Positions 43,083 through 51,966 of a stretch of DNA of 64,000 nt are shown in pieces. Both the position numbers and the translations under genes were made by a program. This DNA comes from Lutibaculum sp963816555. Its GTDB lineage: Bacteria; Pseudomonadota; Alphaproteobacteria; Rhizobiales; Tepidamorphaceae. Where the stretch lies: contig CAWFLD010000004.1 of the NCBI GenBank assembly GCA_963816555.1, positions 930,001 through 994,000 of the forward strand. Direction: 5' to 3'. Below the pieces are notes generated by a model, which worked only from the letters and a program-made list of their open reading frames with translations, had not been told where the DNA came from and searched no databases. Each line of letters opens with the position of its first letter. Position 1 is the first letter of the stretch.

Positions 43083-44264
43083 ATGCGCACTCAGGTCGCG
43101 ATCGTCGGCTCGGGCCCGTCCGGGCTCCTGCTCGGCCAGCTTCTCCACGAGGCCGGCATCGACAACGTCATCGTCGAGCGGCGGAGCCAGGACTACGTGC
43201 TCGGCCGCATCCGCGCCGGCGTGCTCGAGCAGGGTCTCGTCGACCTGCTCGACGCCGCGAAGGCCAGCGAGCGGCTGCATCGCGAGGGCCTCGTGCATCA
43301 CGGCGTCGAGATCGCGTCCGCCGCGCCGCAGCTGAACCGGCGCCTGCGCATCGACATGCACGCCCTCACCGGCAAGGCCGTCACCGTGTACGGCCAGACC
43401 GAGATCACCCGCGACCTCATGGAGATCCGCGCGGCGGCTGGCCTGAAGACCTACTACGAGGCCGAGAACGCCACGCCGCACGACTATGACGGCGACCGGC
43501 CCTACCTGACCTTCGAGGTCGACGGGCGGAGCGAGCGGCTGGACTGCGACTATATCTGCGGCTGCGACGGCTATCACGGCGTCTGCCGCGCGAGCCTGCC
43601 CGACGGCTCGAGCAAGACCTTCGAGCGCGTCTACGGCATCGGCTGGCTCGGCATCCTCGCCGACGTGCCGCCGGTGTCGGAGGAGCTGATCTACGCGCAG
43701 AACCCGGAGGGCTTCGCGCTGTGCTCCATGCGCTCGATGACGCGCAGCCGCTACTACGTGCAGGTGCCGGCGGACGAGGATCCGGAAGGCTGGTCGGACG
43801 ACCGGTTCTGGGACGAGCTGCGCCGCCGGCTGCCCGACGACGTCGCCGAGGCGGTGAAGACGGGGCCGTCCATCGAGAAGTCGGTGGCGCCGCTCCGGAG
43901 CTTCGTCGCCGAGCCGCTGCGCTTCGGGCGCATGTTCCTCGCCGGCGACGCCGCGCACATCGTGCCGCCGACCGGCGCGAAGGGCCTGAACCTCGCCGCA
44001 AGCGACGTGAAGTACCTGTCCGACGCGCTGATCGAGCTCTACGGCGAGAAATCGTCGGCGGGCATCGACCACTACTCGGCGCGCGCCCTCATCCGCGTCT
44101 GGAAGGCGGAGCGCTTCTCCTGGTGGATGACCTCGCTGCTGCACCGGTTCGAGGACTGGGATTCCTTCGGCGAGCGGCTGCAGCTCGCCGAGACGGCCTA
44201 CCTCATGGACTCCGGGAAGGCGCAGGCCTCCTTCGCGGAGAACTATGTGGGCCTTCCCTATTGA
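43083..44264 (+). CDS. pobA: 4-hydroxybenzoate 3-monooxygenase
   Basis: This 393-residue FAD/NADPH aromatic hydroxylase converts 4-hydroxybenzoate to protocatechuate. It has the N-terminal FAD motif VGSGPSGLLLG, the RIRAGVLEQG segment, the DG motif CGCDGYHGVCR, and GRMFLAGDAAHIVPPTGAKGLNLA, all conserved in PobA, at the family's exact length. The ATG follows GGGAGGAA. It is followed on the same strand by an aldehyde dehydrogenase that could supply its substrate. Confidence 0.96.
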   Translation: MRTQVAIVGSGPSGLLLGQLLHEAGIDNVIVERRSQDYVLGRIRAGVLEQGLVDLLDAAKASERLHREGLVHHGVEIASAAPQLNRRLRIDMHALTGKAVTVYGQTEITRDLMEIRAAAGLKTYYEAENATPHDYDGDRPYLTFEVDGRSERLDCDYICGCDGYHGVCRASLPDGSSKTFERVYGIGWLGILADVPPVSEELIYAQNPEGFALCSMRSMTRSRYYVQVPADEDPEGWSDDRFWDELRRRLPDDVAEAVKTGPSIEKSVAPLRSFVAEPLRFGRMFLAGDAAHIVPPTGAKGLNLAASDVKYLSDALIELYGEKSSAGIDHYSARALIRVWKAERFSWWMTSLLHRFEDWDSFGERLQLAETAYLMDSGKAQASFAENYVGLPY

Positions 44265-44376
44265 CGACGTTGTTGCGAAACTAGCGCGGCACATTTCGAA
44301 TATAGCAACGACGCGGCGTGCGGGACGGCAGGAATCCCCGCCTGCCCGCGCAGCCGCGAGCCCGGAGAAGACATAG

Positions 44377-45825
44377 ATGTTCGACGTCAACCTGCTGATC
44401 GACAACGAGGACCGCAGCGCGGCGGGCGGCGCGACCTTCACGCGCGAGACCCCGCACAAGCCGGAGACGGCGACGACCGCGGCGGCCGCCGGTGTCGAGG
44501 ACGCGAAGGCGGCGTGCGACGCGGCGGCGGCGGCGTTCCCGGCGTGGTCGAGGATGGGCCCCGGCGAACGCCGCGCGCTCCTCAACAAGGCCGCCGACGT
44601 GATGGACTCCAAGGCGCCGGACTTCATCGCCCGCATGATGGCCGAGACCGGCGCCACGGCGCCCTGGGCCGGCTTCAACACCATGCTCGCCGCCAACATG
44701 CTGCGCGAGGCCGCGTCGATGACGACGCAGATCGCCGGCGAGGTGATCCCCTCCAACGTGCCGGGCTCGATGGCCATGGCGATCCGCCAGCCGGCGGGCG
44801 TCTGCGTCGGCATCGCGCCGTGGAACGCGCCGGTCATCCTCGGCACCCGCGCCATCGCCATGCCGCTCGCCTGCGGCAACACGGTGGTGCTGAAGGCCTC
44901 GGAGCTGTGCCCGGCGACGCACCACCTGATCGGCGAGTGCTGCCGCGAGGCGGGGCTCCCCGCCGGCGTCGTCAACGTCATCTCGAACGCGCCCGAGGAT
45001 GCGCCGAAGGTCGTCGAGGCGCTGATCGCGCATCCCGCCGTGCGGCGCATCAACTTCACCGGCTCGACCCGCGTCGGCCGCATCATCGCGGAGACGGCCG
45101 CGAAATACCTCAAGCCCGTGCTGCTCGAGCTCGGCGGCAAGGCGCCCTTCGTGGTGCTCGACGACGCCGACATCGAGGAGGCGGTCAACGCCGCGGCCTT
45201 CGGCGCCTTCATGAACCAGGGCCAGATCTGCATGTCGACCGAGCGCATCGTCGTCGACGCGAAGGTCGCCGACGCGTTCGCGAAGGCCTTCGCCGCCAAG
45301 GCGAAGAGCCTGCCGGCCGGCGACCCCTCGGGCAACGTGGTGCTCGGCTCGGTCGTCAACCAGGCCGCGGCCGACCGCGTCAGGGAGATGATCGAGGACG
45401 CGACCTCCAAGGGCGCCGAGCTGATCGCCGGCGGCGGTGGCGAGGGCACGATCCTCGAGGCCTCGGTCCTCGACCGCGTGACGCCTGCCATGCGCGTCTA
45501 CGGCGAGGAATCCTTCGGGCCCGTCGTCACGATGGTGCGCGTCGACGGCGTCGACGAGGCGGTGCGGGTCGCCAACGACACGGAATACGGCCTGTCGGCG
45601 GCGGTGTTCGGCCGCGACGTGACGCGCGCGATGGACGTCGCGCGGCAGATCCAGTCCGGCATCTGCCACATCAACGGCCCGACCGTGCACGACGAGGCGC
45701 AGATGCCGTTCGGCGGCGTCAAGGCGTCGGGCTACGGCCGGTTCGGCGGCAAGGCCGCGATCGACGAATTCACCGACCTGCGCTGGATCACGATCCAGAG
45801 CGGCAAGCGCCACTACCCGTTCTAG
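44377..45825 (+). CDS. Aromatic aldehyde dehydrogenase (vanillin/salicylaldehyde/4-hydroxybenzaldehyde type)
   Basis: The 482-residue NAD(P)+-dependent dehydrogenase has catalytic C285 in GQICMST and general-base E251 in LLELGGKAP. The middle segment MLREAASMTTQIAGEVIPS and CVGIAPWNAPVIL match the salicylaldehyde and vanillin dehydrogenase group. It would oxidise a benzaldehyde to the benzoate. Placement 112 bases after pobA suggests 4-hydroxybenzaldehyde or vanillin as substrate; which one is not determinable here. It ends in a tag overlapping the palindromic element downstream. Confidence 0.9.
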   Translation: MFDVNLLIDNEDRSAAGGATFTRETPHKPETATTAAAAGVEDAKAACDAAAAAFPAWSRMGPGERRALLNKAADVMDSKAPDFIARMMAETGATAPWAGFNTMLAANMLREAASMTTQIAGEVIPSNVPGSMAMAIRQPAGVCVGIAPWNAPVILGTRAIAMPLACGNTVVLKASELCPATHHLIGECCREAGLPAGVVNVISNAPEDAPKVVEALIAHPAVRRINFTGSTRVGRIIAETAAKYLKPVLLELGGKAPFVVLDDADIEEAVNAAAFGAFMNQGQICMSTERIVVDAKVADAFAKAFAAKAKSLPAGDPSGNVVLGSVVNQAAADRVREMIEDATSKGAELIAGGGGEGTILEASVLDRVTPAMRVYGEESFGPVVTMVRVDGVDEAVRVANDTEYGLSAAVFGRDVTRAMDVARQIQSGICHINGPTVHDEAQMPFGGVKASGYGRFGGKAAIDEFTDLRWITIQSGKRHYPF

Positions 45826-45826
45826 A

Positions 45827-45869
45827 GCGTGGTCCCGAAAAGTTGCAGACTTTTCGGACAGGACCATGC
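45827..45869. repeat. Rhizobiales-style intergenic palindromic repeat
   Basis: Two nested inverted repeats: inner CCGAAAAGT (45835-45843) with ACTTTTCGG (45849-45857) around TGCAG, and outer GCGTGGTCC (45827-45835) with GGACCATGC (45861-45869), one mismatch. The element, starting at the aldehyde dehydrogenase stop, resembles the mosaic palindromes scattered between genes in Rhizobiales. It may also act as a terminator. Only one copy is in this window. Confidence 0.65.
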
Positions 45870-45889
45870 GGGCCGGCCATACGCTGGAG

Positions 45890-45935
45890 CGAGGCAGGAC
45901 GAAAACGAGGCAAGACGAAAACGAGGCAGGACGAA
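45890..45935. repeat. Three tandem 16-base repeats
   Basis: The unit CGAGGCAGGACGAAAA occurs at 45890, again with one change at 45906, and a third partial copy at 45922. It lies in the 258-base convergent gap between the aldehyde dehydrogenase and the TPP enzyme and encodes nothing recognisable. Confidence 0.75.
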
Positions 45936-46083
45936 CCTGCCCGTCACCATGGGAGGATCCTGCGGAATGCCGCAGCTCGCGAGAGGGGCGCCCTTCGGCG
46001 CCCCGACGCACGCCGCTTGCACACGCGCCCCCGGCCGGGCGGCCGGCACGGGCCGGCCCTCCATGGGAGAGCCGGCCGCGCGC

Positions 46084-47811
46084 TCACGAGCGGATGCGCA
46101 CCTCGACAAGGGCGTGGCTGCGGTTCGTCTCGATGTGCTCGATCGCGGCGCGCAGCGTGCCGGCGAGCTCCTCGGGATCCTCGACCAGTGCCGTCCAGGC
46201 CCGGCTCGCCTCGGCGACCTTGGTGAAGTCCGGCGTCGGGCTGAGCGAGGTCAGCGGCATGGTGTTCGCCTTCGAGGCATAGCCGTCGGGATAGACGCCG
46301 ATCACCGACTGGCGCACGGCGAACCACTCGGCGTTGTTGAGGACGACGATCAGCACCGGCAGGCCGAGTCCCTCGGCGATCTGGTGGCAGGCCACCGGAT
46401 TGGAGAACATGTACGAGCCGTCGCCCATCGTGGCGACGACGAGGCGGTCGCGGTCGGCGAGCTGCATGCCGAGGGCTGCGGGCAAGCACCAGCCGAGGCC
46501 GCCCGAATGCGGCTCCTGATACCAGCTGCGATGCCCGGCGAGCTTCAGCGGCGACAGCGGGCAGCCGAGCTCCGACAGGACCGTCGCCCGCTTCCCCTCG
46601 ATCGCCTCGGACAGGCAGCGGCTCGCCCAGTCCTTCGTCATCGGCTTCGTGCGGCCGGCCTCGACGCGCGCCTCGATCCCCTTGCGGATCCCGGCGACGC
46701 GCTTCGCCACGGTCTCGCGGCGCGCCGCGATGCGCTTCGACGCCGCGTCGAGCGAGGGGGCCATCGCGGCCTCGAGCGCCCGGATGCCGGCGGACACGTC
46801 GCCGACGAGCGAGATGTCGGAGCGGAAGTTGCGCACGGGAAAGCGTGCGTAGAGCGGGTCCTCGCCGAGATGCACGATCTTGCAGTCGGCCTTCGGCTTG
46901 TGGACGTCCGGCGACCACGGCGCGAGCGCGTCGATCACCAGGATCGCGTCGGCCTCGCCGATCCACGGCTCCGGGCCCACGTCGACATGCATCGGGTGGT
47001 CGGTCGGGATCGCGAGCTGGATCGCCCAGTACTGGCACACCGGGATCGCCCACGCCTCGGCCCAGCGCGACAGGGCGGCGAAGCCCTCCTCGTCGCCCGC
47101 CCCGCGCTGGGCGAAGATGACCGGGTTCTTCGCCTCCGCCAGCAGCTTCGCGGCCGCCTCGAGGGCCTGCGGCTCGGGCGCGGCGCGTGCCGGCTGGATC
47201 TGCAGCGGCTTGTCGAGCCCCTCGCGCGGGCACGCCTCGCACAGGACCTCGCGCGGCAGGCTGACATAGACCGGCCCCTTCGGGGTGGAGCCGGCGATCG
47301 CGTAGGCGCGGTCGACGATCTCGAGCGCCTGCTCGGGGAAGCGCAGCTCGTAGTCCCACTTCGCGGCCTCGCGCACCAGCGCCGCCTGGTCGCGCATCTC
47401 CTGGCCCCAGCCGATCGGCACGGTGCGGGCGCCGAAGCGGTCCTTCTCCGTCACCGGCGTGCGGCCGGAGAACAGCAGCACCGGCACGTGCTCGGTCGCC
47501 GCGTTGATCGCGCCGATCGCGCAGTTGGCGAGGCCGACATTGGTGTGCGCCATCACCGCCTGCGGCCGGCCGGTGGCGAGGTAGTAGCCGTGCGCCATGC
47601 CCATGGCGGCGCCCTCGTGCGGCATGACGAGCGACACCGGCAGCGGAATGTCCTTCGCGGCCGCCTCCGCCAGCCCCTCGATGATCGGCGGGAAGTCGGT
47701 GCCGGAATTGGCGAAGATGTAGTCGACGCCGACCGCCTTCAGCCGCGCCAGAAGCGCGCCGCCGGCGGTCATGGTCTCGCTGTCCTGGCCCACGGGGTGC
47801 AGCTCGTTCAT
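46084..47811 (-). CDS. Thiamine diphosphate-dependent decarboxylase (benzoylformate decarboxylase/acetolactate synthase superfamily)
   Basis: The 575-residue enzyme has the three-domain ThDP layout: the N-terminal domain contains the cofactor-activating glutamate in VMPHEGAAMGMAHGYY; the central domain follows from about 190; and the C-terminal ThDP domain carries the metal-binding GDGSYMFSNPVACH with NNAEWFAVR. It lacks FAD-binding hallmarks and other pathway genes of acetolactate synthase. Its place beside aromatic aldehyde dehydrogenase, pobA and a TRAP importer suggests decarboxylation of an aryl-2-oxoacid to an aldehyde; this is inference. The ATG at 47811 is used; the frame is open upstream. 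It is divergent from dctP. Confidence 0.82.
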   Translation of the reverse strand: MNELHPVGQDSETMTAGGALLARLKAVGVDYIFANSGTDFPPIIEGLAEAAAKDIPLPVSLVMPHEGAAMGMAHGYYLATGRPQAVMAHTNVGLANCAIGAINAATEHVPVLLFSGRTPVTEKDRFGARTVPIGWGQEMRDQAALVREAAKWDYELRFPEQALEIVDRAYAIAGSTPKGPVYVSLPREVLCEACPREGLDKPLQIQPARAAPEPQALEAAAKLLAEAKNPVIFAQRGAGDEEGFAALSRWAEAWAIPVCQYWAIQLAIPTDHPMHVDVGPEPWIGEADAILVIDALAPWSPDVHKPKADCKIVHLGEDPLYARFPVRNFRSDISLVGDVSAGIRALEAAMAPSLDAASKRIAARRETVAKRVAGIRKGIEARVEAGRTKPMTKDWASRCLSEAIEGKRATVLSELGCPLSPLKLAGHRSWYQEPHSGGLGWCLPAALGMQLADRDRLVVATMGDGSYMFSNPVACHQIAEGLGLPVLIVVLNNAEWFAVRQSVIGVYPDGYASKANTMPLTSLSPTPDFTKVAEASRAWTALVEDPEELAGTLRAAIEHIETNRSHALVEVRIRS

Positions 47812-47904
47812 CGTGCGATCCTTCGCGGCGCGGCCTCCCCGCTCGGCCCCGGCCGCAGCCGGCCGGAACGGGGAGACGATCACCATTTCACTATTAGAAA
47901 TCAA

Positions 47905-47925
47905 CAATCTAACTATAGATTGACA
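47905..47925 (+). promoter_or_regulatory. Palindromic operator overlapping the dctP -35 box
   Basis: CAATCTA (47905-47911) and TAGATTG (47916-47922) are perfect inverted repeats around ACTA, and the right arm overlaps a consensus -35 TTGACA (47920-47925). The site is in the only AT-rich part of the TPP-enzyme/dctP divergent gap. The IclR regulator at the end of this TRAP operon is the obvious candidate to bind here, acting as repressor. Confidence 0.5.
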
Positions 47926-48038
47926 ACCCACCGCCTGCCGGTCAAGCTGGCAGTTGGTCCGGCTGAATGGCGGGCGCCGTGCGTGGCGCGGCCGGGCCAC
48001 AAGATCGAAAACCAACAAGCATTCCACGGGAGAAGCTG

Positions 48039-49092
48039 ATGCCTTTTGGATGGAAGACGCTCGCTCGCCTGGCCGGGGGAGCGGCCCTGGCGGTGATGTT
48101 CTCGCAGGCCTCGCAGGCCGCGGAGTTCGACCTCACGCTGCACCATTTCCTGGGCCCGAAGTCGCCCGCGCAGGTGAAGATGCTCGAGCCGTGGGCGAAG
48201 CGCATCGAGGACGCCTCGAACGGCCGGGTCCACATCGAGATCTATCCGTCCATGTCGCTCGGCGGCACGCCGCCCGAGCTGATCCGGCAGGTGCGTGACG
48301 GCGTCGTCGACATGGTCTGGACGGTGAACGGCTACACGCCGGGCCTCTTCCCGAAGACCGAGGTCTTCGAGCTGCCCTTCATCCACACCAACAATCCCAC
48401 GGCGACGAACCTCGCCATGGCCGACCTCTTCGACGAGTATCTGGCCGACGAGTACAAGGGCACGAAGGTCCTGTTCCTCCACGTGCACGCCGGCCAGGCG
48501 ATCCACATGGTCGACACGCCCGTGCACGAGCCGGCCGACCTGGCGGGCAAGAAGCTGCGCATCCCGACCCGCACCGGCGCCTGGGTGATCGAGGCGCTCG
48601 ACGCCAATCCCGGTCGGCATGCCGGTGCCGGAGCTGCCGCAGGCCCTGTCCAAGAAGGTCGTCGACGGCGCCCTCATCCCCTGGGAGATCATCCCGGCGC
48701 TCAAGCTGCAGGACCTGACGAAGTACCAGATCGAGGGCTACGACAAGACCCGCTTCGGCACGACGACCTTCCAGGTGTCCATGAACAAGGACAAGTGGGA
48801 CAGCCTGCCGAAGGACATCCAGCAGATCTTCATCGACAATTCCGGCGAGGACTGGCTCAAGGAAGTCGGCCGCATCTGGCGCGAGAACGACGACGAGGGC
48901 ATCGCCATCGCCGAGAAGGCCGGCAACGAGCACATCGTGCTGACCAAGGAGCAGACGGACGCCTTCAAGACCAAGCTCGAGCCGGTCGTCGACCGCTGGG
49001 TGAAGGAAGTCTCCTCCAAGGGCATCGACGGCGAGGCGCTGGTGAAGGCCGCCCGCGACGCCGAGGCCAAGCACGCCGACGCCGCCCAGTGA
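48039..49092 (+). pseudogene. dctP: TRAP transporter solute-binding protein DctP, frameshifted
   Basis: A signal peptide (ALAVMFSQASQAAE) leads into the DctP fold: TLHHFLGPKSPAQVKMLEPWAKRIEDASNGRV, SMSLGGTPPELIRQVRDGVVDMVWT, and GKKLRIPTRT with the substrate-carboxylate arginine. At 48609-48611 the CCC run has one C too many: EALDANP is followed out of frame, while another frame carries on with VGMPVPELPQALSKKVVDGALIPWEI to 49092. Correcting one base gives a full-length (about 350 residues) protein. It would capture an organic acid in the periplasm for DctQM. The ATG at 48039 is set by GGGAGAA. Confidence 0.88.
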
Positions 49093-49105
49093 CGCGAGGA
49101 CGAGC

Positions 49106-49646
49106 ATGAGCGCCGCCGGCAACCAGCCCCCGCATCGGCCGCCCGATCCTCATCATCGAGAAGGTCATCGAGCTCTGGGCTCTTGCCGGCGGCATCCTGC
49201 TCTGCGGCATCGTGCTGATGACCGCCTACAGCCTGGTCATGGACATCCTCGTCGGCCAGCCCTTCGCGGGCGACTTCGAGATCGTCCAGATGGGCGTGGC
49301 GGTCGCGGTCTTCGCCTTCCTGCCCTACTGCCAGCTGACCGACGCGAACGTCTCGGCCGACATCTTCACCGCGAACGCCAGGCCCCGCACCATCGCGGGG
49401 CTGATGTTCCTGGCGTCCATCCTCGCCTTCGCGTTCGCGTTGCTGCTGGTCTGGCGCATGTATTACGGCATGCTCGACAGCCGCGAATACAACGAGGTCA
49501 CCACCGTCACCGGCATCCCCGTCTGGATCGCCTACGTGCCGATCCTCGTGTCGCTGGCGATGCTCGCCGTCGCCTCCGCGATCACCATGATCCGCTCCGC
49601 CAAGGGCGAAATCCACCACGGCGGCCCCGGCCTCACCGCCGAATAG
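49106..49646 (+). CDS. dctQ: TRAP transporter small membrane subunit DctQ, probable frameshift in codon 7-8
   Basis: Four membrane helices are readable from about 49150 on (VIELWALAGGILLCGIVLMTAYS, then GVAVAVFAFLPY, LASILAFAFALLLVW and VPILVSLAMLAVASAI), the pattern of DctQ. The ATG at 49106 (MSAAGNQP) is one base out of frame with this. Removing one C from the CCCCC run at 49127-49131 yields MSAAGNQPRIGRPILIIEKV and a continuous protein of about 179 residues. Without correction, translation could only start inside helix 1 at 49212. It links DctP and DctM in the importer. Confidence 0.85.
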
Positions 49647-49680
49647 CAGCGAGCGCGCAGCGCCCTTCCGGACGGGACCC

Positions 49681-51003
49681 ATGGACACGAACCTGCTCAT
49701 AGGCCTGATCGGCCTCGCCGCGCTGATCGGCCTCATCGTCATCCGCATCCCGATCGCCTACGCGATGATCGTCGTCGGCATCGCCGGCATATGGGTCCTG
49801 TCGGGCGAGCGGATCCTGCTGTCGCAGCTCAAGACGCTCGCCTACGGGCAGTTCTCGATCTACGACCTGTCGGTCGTGCCGATGTTCGTGCTGATGGGCT
49901 CGATCGCCACCCGCGCCGGGCTGTCGCGCGACCTGTTCCGGGCCGCCAACGCCTGGCTCGGGCGCATGAAGGGCGGCGTCGCCATGTCGGCCATCGCCGC
50001 CTGCGCCGGCTTCGGCGCTGTCTGCGGCTCCTCGCTCGCCACCGCCTCCACGATGGGCCAGGTCGCCCTGCCCGAGCTCAAGCGCTACAACTACAAGCCC
50101 TCGCTCGCGACCGGCACGGTCGCCGCCGGCGGCGTGCTCGGCATCCTGATCCCGCCCTCGGTCGTGCTCATCGTCTACGCGGTCATCGTCGAGGCGAACA
50201 TCGTGACGATGTTCACCGCCGCCTTCATCCCCGGCATGATCGCCGTCCTCTTCTTCCTCGCGACGATCGCGATCTACGTGCGGCTCGTGCCGGGCGCCGG
50301 CCCGCAGGGCGAGCCCGTCCCGCGCGAGGAGTTCGTCTCGGCGACGCTCGGCGTGCTGCCGGTGGTCGGGATCTTCGGCCTCGTCATCGGCGGCATCTAT
50401 TTCGGCTTCTTCAACCCCACGCCCGCCGGCGCGGTCGGCGTCTTCCTCGTCGCCGTCTACGGCTTCGCGCGGCGCACCGTGAACCTGCGCGACATGCGCA
50501 TCGCCCTGCTCGAGACGGCCAAGACCACGGGCATGATCTACCTGATCCTGCTCGGCGCCCAGCTCCTGTCGATCTTCATGGCGCGCGGCGGCGTGCCCCA
50601 GACGGCGGCGGACATGATGGCCAACAGCGGCCTGTCGCCCTACCTGGTGCTCGTCCTGCTTCTGATCGCGCTGATCATCCTCGGCTGCCTGATGGACAGC
50701 CTGTCGATGATCCTGCTCGTCATCCCGTTCTTCTGGCCGGTCGTGTCCGAGCTCGACTTCGGCATGTCGCCGGACGACACCAAGACCTGGTTCGGCATCC
50801 TCGCGCTCATCGTCGTCGAGCTCGGCCTGATCACGCCGCCGGTCGGCATGAACGTCTTCGTCATCAACTCGCTCGCCCGCGACGTGCCGATGATCGAGAC
50901 CTTCAAGGGCGTCATGCCGTTCTTCGTCGCCGAGCTCCTGCGCGTCGCGCTGCTCGTCGCCTTCCCCTCGCTCGTGCTCGTCCTTCCACACATCCTGCAG
51001 TGA
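49681..51003 (+). CDS. dctM: TRAP transporter large permease DctM
   Basis: The 440-residue membrane protein has about twelve helices and the DctM marks GVLGILIPPSVVLIVYAVIVEANIVTMFTAAFIPG and a similar GLITPPVGMNVFVIN in the second half. It is the Na+- or H+-coupled permease of the tripartite importer encoded with the two preceding genes (34-base gap). It is intact, unlike dctP and dctQ. Confidence 0.95.
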   Translation: MDTNLLIGLIGLAALIGLIVIRIPIAYAMIVVGIAGIWVLSGERILLSQLKTLAYGQFSIYDLSVVPMFVLMGSIATRAGLSRDLFRAANAWLGRMKGGVAMSAIAACAGFGAVCGSSLATASTMGQVALPELKRYNYKPSLATGTVAAGGVLGILIPPSVVLIVYAVIVEANIVTMFTAAFIPGMIAVLFFLATIAIYVRLVPGAGPQGEPVPREEFVSATLGVLPVVGIFGLVIGGIYFGFFNPTPAGAVGVFLVAVYGFARRTVNLRDMRIALLETAKTTGMIYLILLGAQLLSIFMARGGVPQTAADMMANSGLSPYLVLVLLLIALIILGCLMDSLSMILLVIPFFWPVVSELDFGMSPDDTKTWFGILALIVVELGLITPPVGMNVFVINSLARDVPMIETFKGVMPFFVAELLRVALLVAFPSLVLVLPHILQ

Positions 51004-51016
51004 CGGGAGGATCGTC

Positions 51017-51799
51017 GTGGGAAGCCAGATCAACGGCTCGGTCATCAAGGCGTTCTCGATCCTGAGGCTGTTCTCGGACACGCGCACCGAGGTCACGGCC
51101 GCCATCGTGTCGCGCGAGCTCGGCATGAACGCCATCACCGCGCACCGCTTCCTCAAGACGCTCGAGCATGTCGGCGCCCTCGTCGCCGTCTCGAAGGGCG
51201 TCTTCCGCCTCGGCTTCGCGCTCGTCGACCTCGGCGACAGGGTGATCCAGACGCCGAGCCTCGCGCAGACGCTGCAGCCGATCCTCGACGGGGTGACCCA
51301 GGAGCTGGGCGAGGCCAGCATGGCCACCGTGTTCAGCGCCGACATGGTCGTCTGCATCGCGCACGCGCACTCGCAGCGCTCGCTGTCGGTGGACGTCCGC
51401 GTCGGCACGCGGCTCGACGCCTACTGCACCGCGCACGGCAAGCTGTGGCTGACGAGCCTGCGCGACTCCGAGCTCAACCGCTACCTCGACACGATGCGGC
51501 TCGAGCCGCTGAGCGACCGGACGATCGTCGACCGCACGGCGCTGCTGGCCGAGCTGCAGAGGGTGAGGCGGCAGGGCTGGTCGGTGAACGACGGCGAGCG
51601 CGAGGAAGGCATCCGCGCCATCGCCGTGCCGATCCTCACCCGGACCGGCCGCATGGTGAGCTGCCTTTCCGTCTTCGGCCCCTCCTTCCGGATGAGCGAC
51701 GAGGTGATGGACCGCGCGCTTGCACGGCTGCGCCAAGCCGCCGACGAGGCGGAGCGGGCGATGTACGGCGTGCCCGCCGGCGAGGCGGAGCCCGCCTGA
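51017..51799 (+). CDS. IclR-family regulator of the TRAP/TPP-enzyme locus
   Basis: The 260-residue regulator has an N-terminal winged helix (SVIKAFSILRLFSDTRTEVTAAIVSRELGMNAITAHRFLKTLEHVGAL) and an IclR ligand domain with VGTRLDAYCTAHGKLWL and GIRAIAVPILTRTGRMV. The start is GTG at 51017 with GGGAGGATC before it. It is 13 bases downstream of dctM, so it is encoded in the transporter operon. It most likely responds to the imported acid or a product and binds the palindrome at 47905-47922. Confidence 0.9.
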   Translation: MGSQINGSVIKAFSILRLFSDTRTEVTAAIVSRELGMNAITAHRFLKTLEHVGALVAVSKGVFRLGFALVDLGDRVIQTPSLAQTLQPILDGVTQELGEASMATVFSADMVVCIAHAHSQRSLSVDVRVGTRLDAYCTAHGKLWLTSLRDSELNRYLDTMRLEPLSDRTIVDRTALLAELQRVRRQGWSVNDGEREEGIRAIAVPILTRTGRMVSCLSVFGPSFRMSDEVMDRALARLRQAADEAERAMYGVPAGEAEPA

Positions 51800-51966
51800 C
51801 GCTTGCCTCCGGCTGGGGGCTGTCGATCGCGGCGGCACCGGAAGCGCACCGCCGGGCGCGCCGCCGCCACCGCGCGCCCCGTACGGCGCCGCGCGCGGCC
51901 GGAACCGTGGAGCACGCCTGCGCGTCGGGGAAGGTACGCCAGAGCTTCCCGCCACCGGAGCGCACC

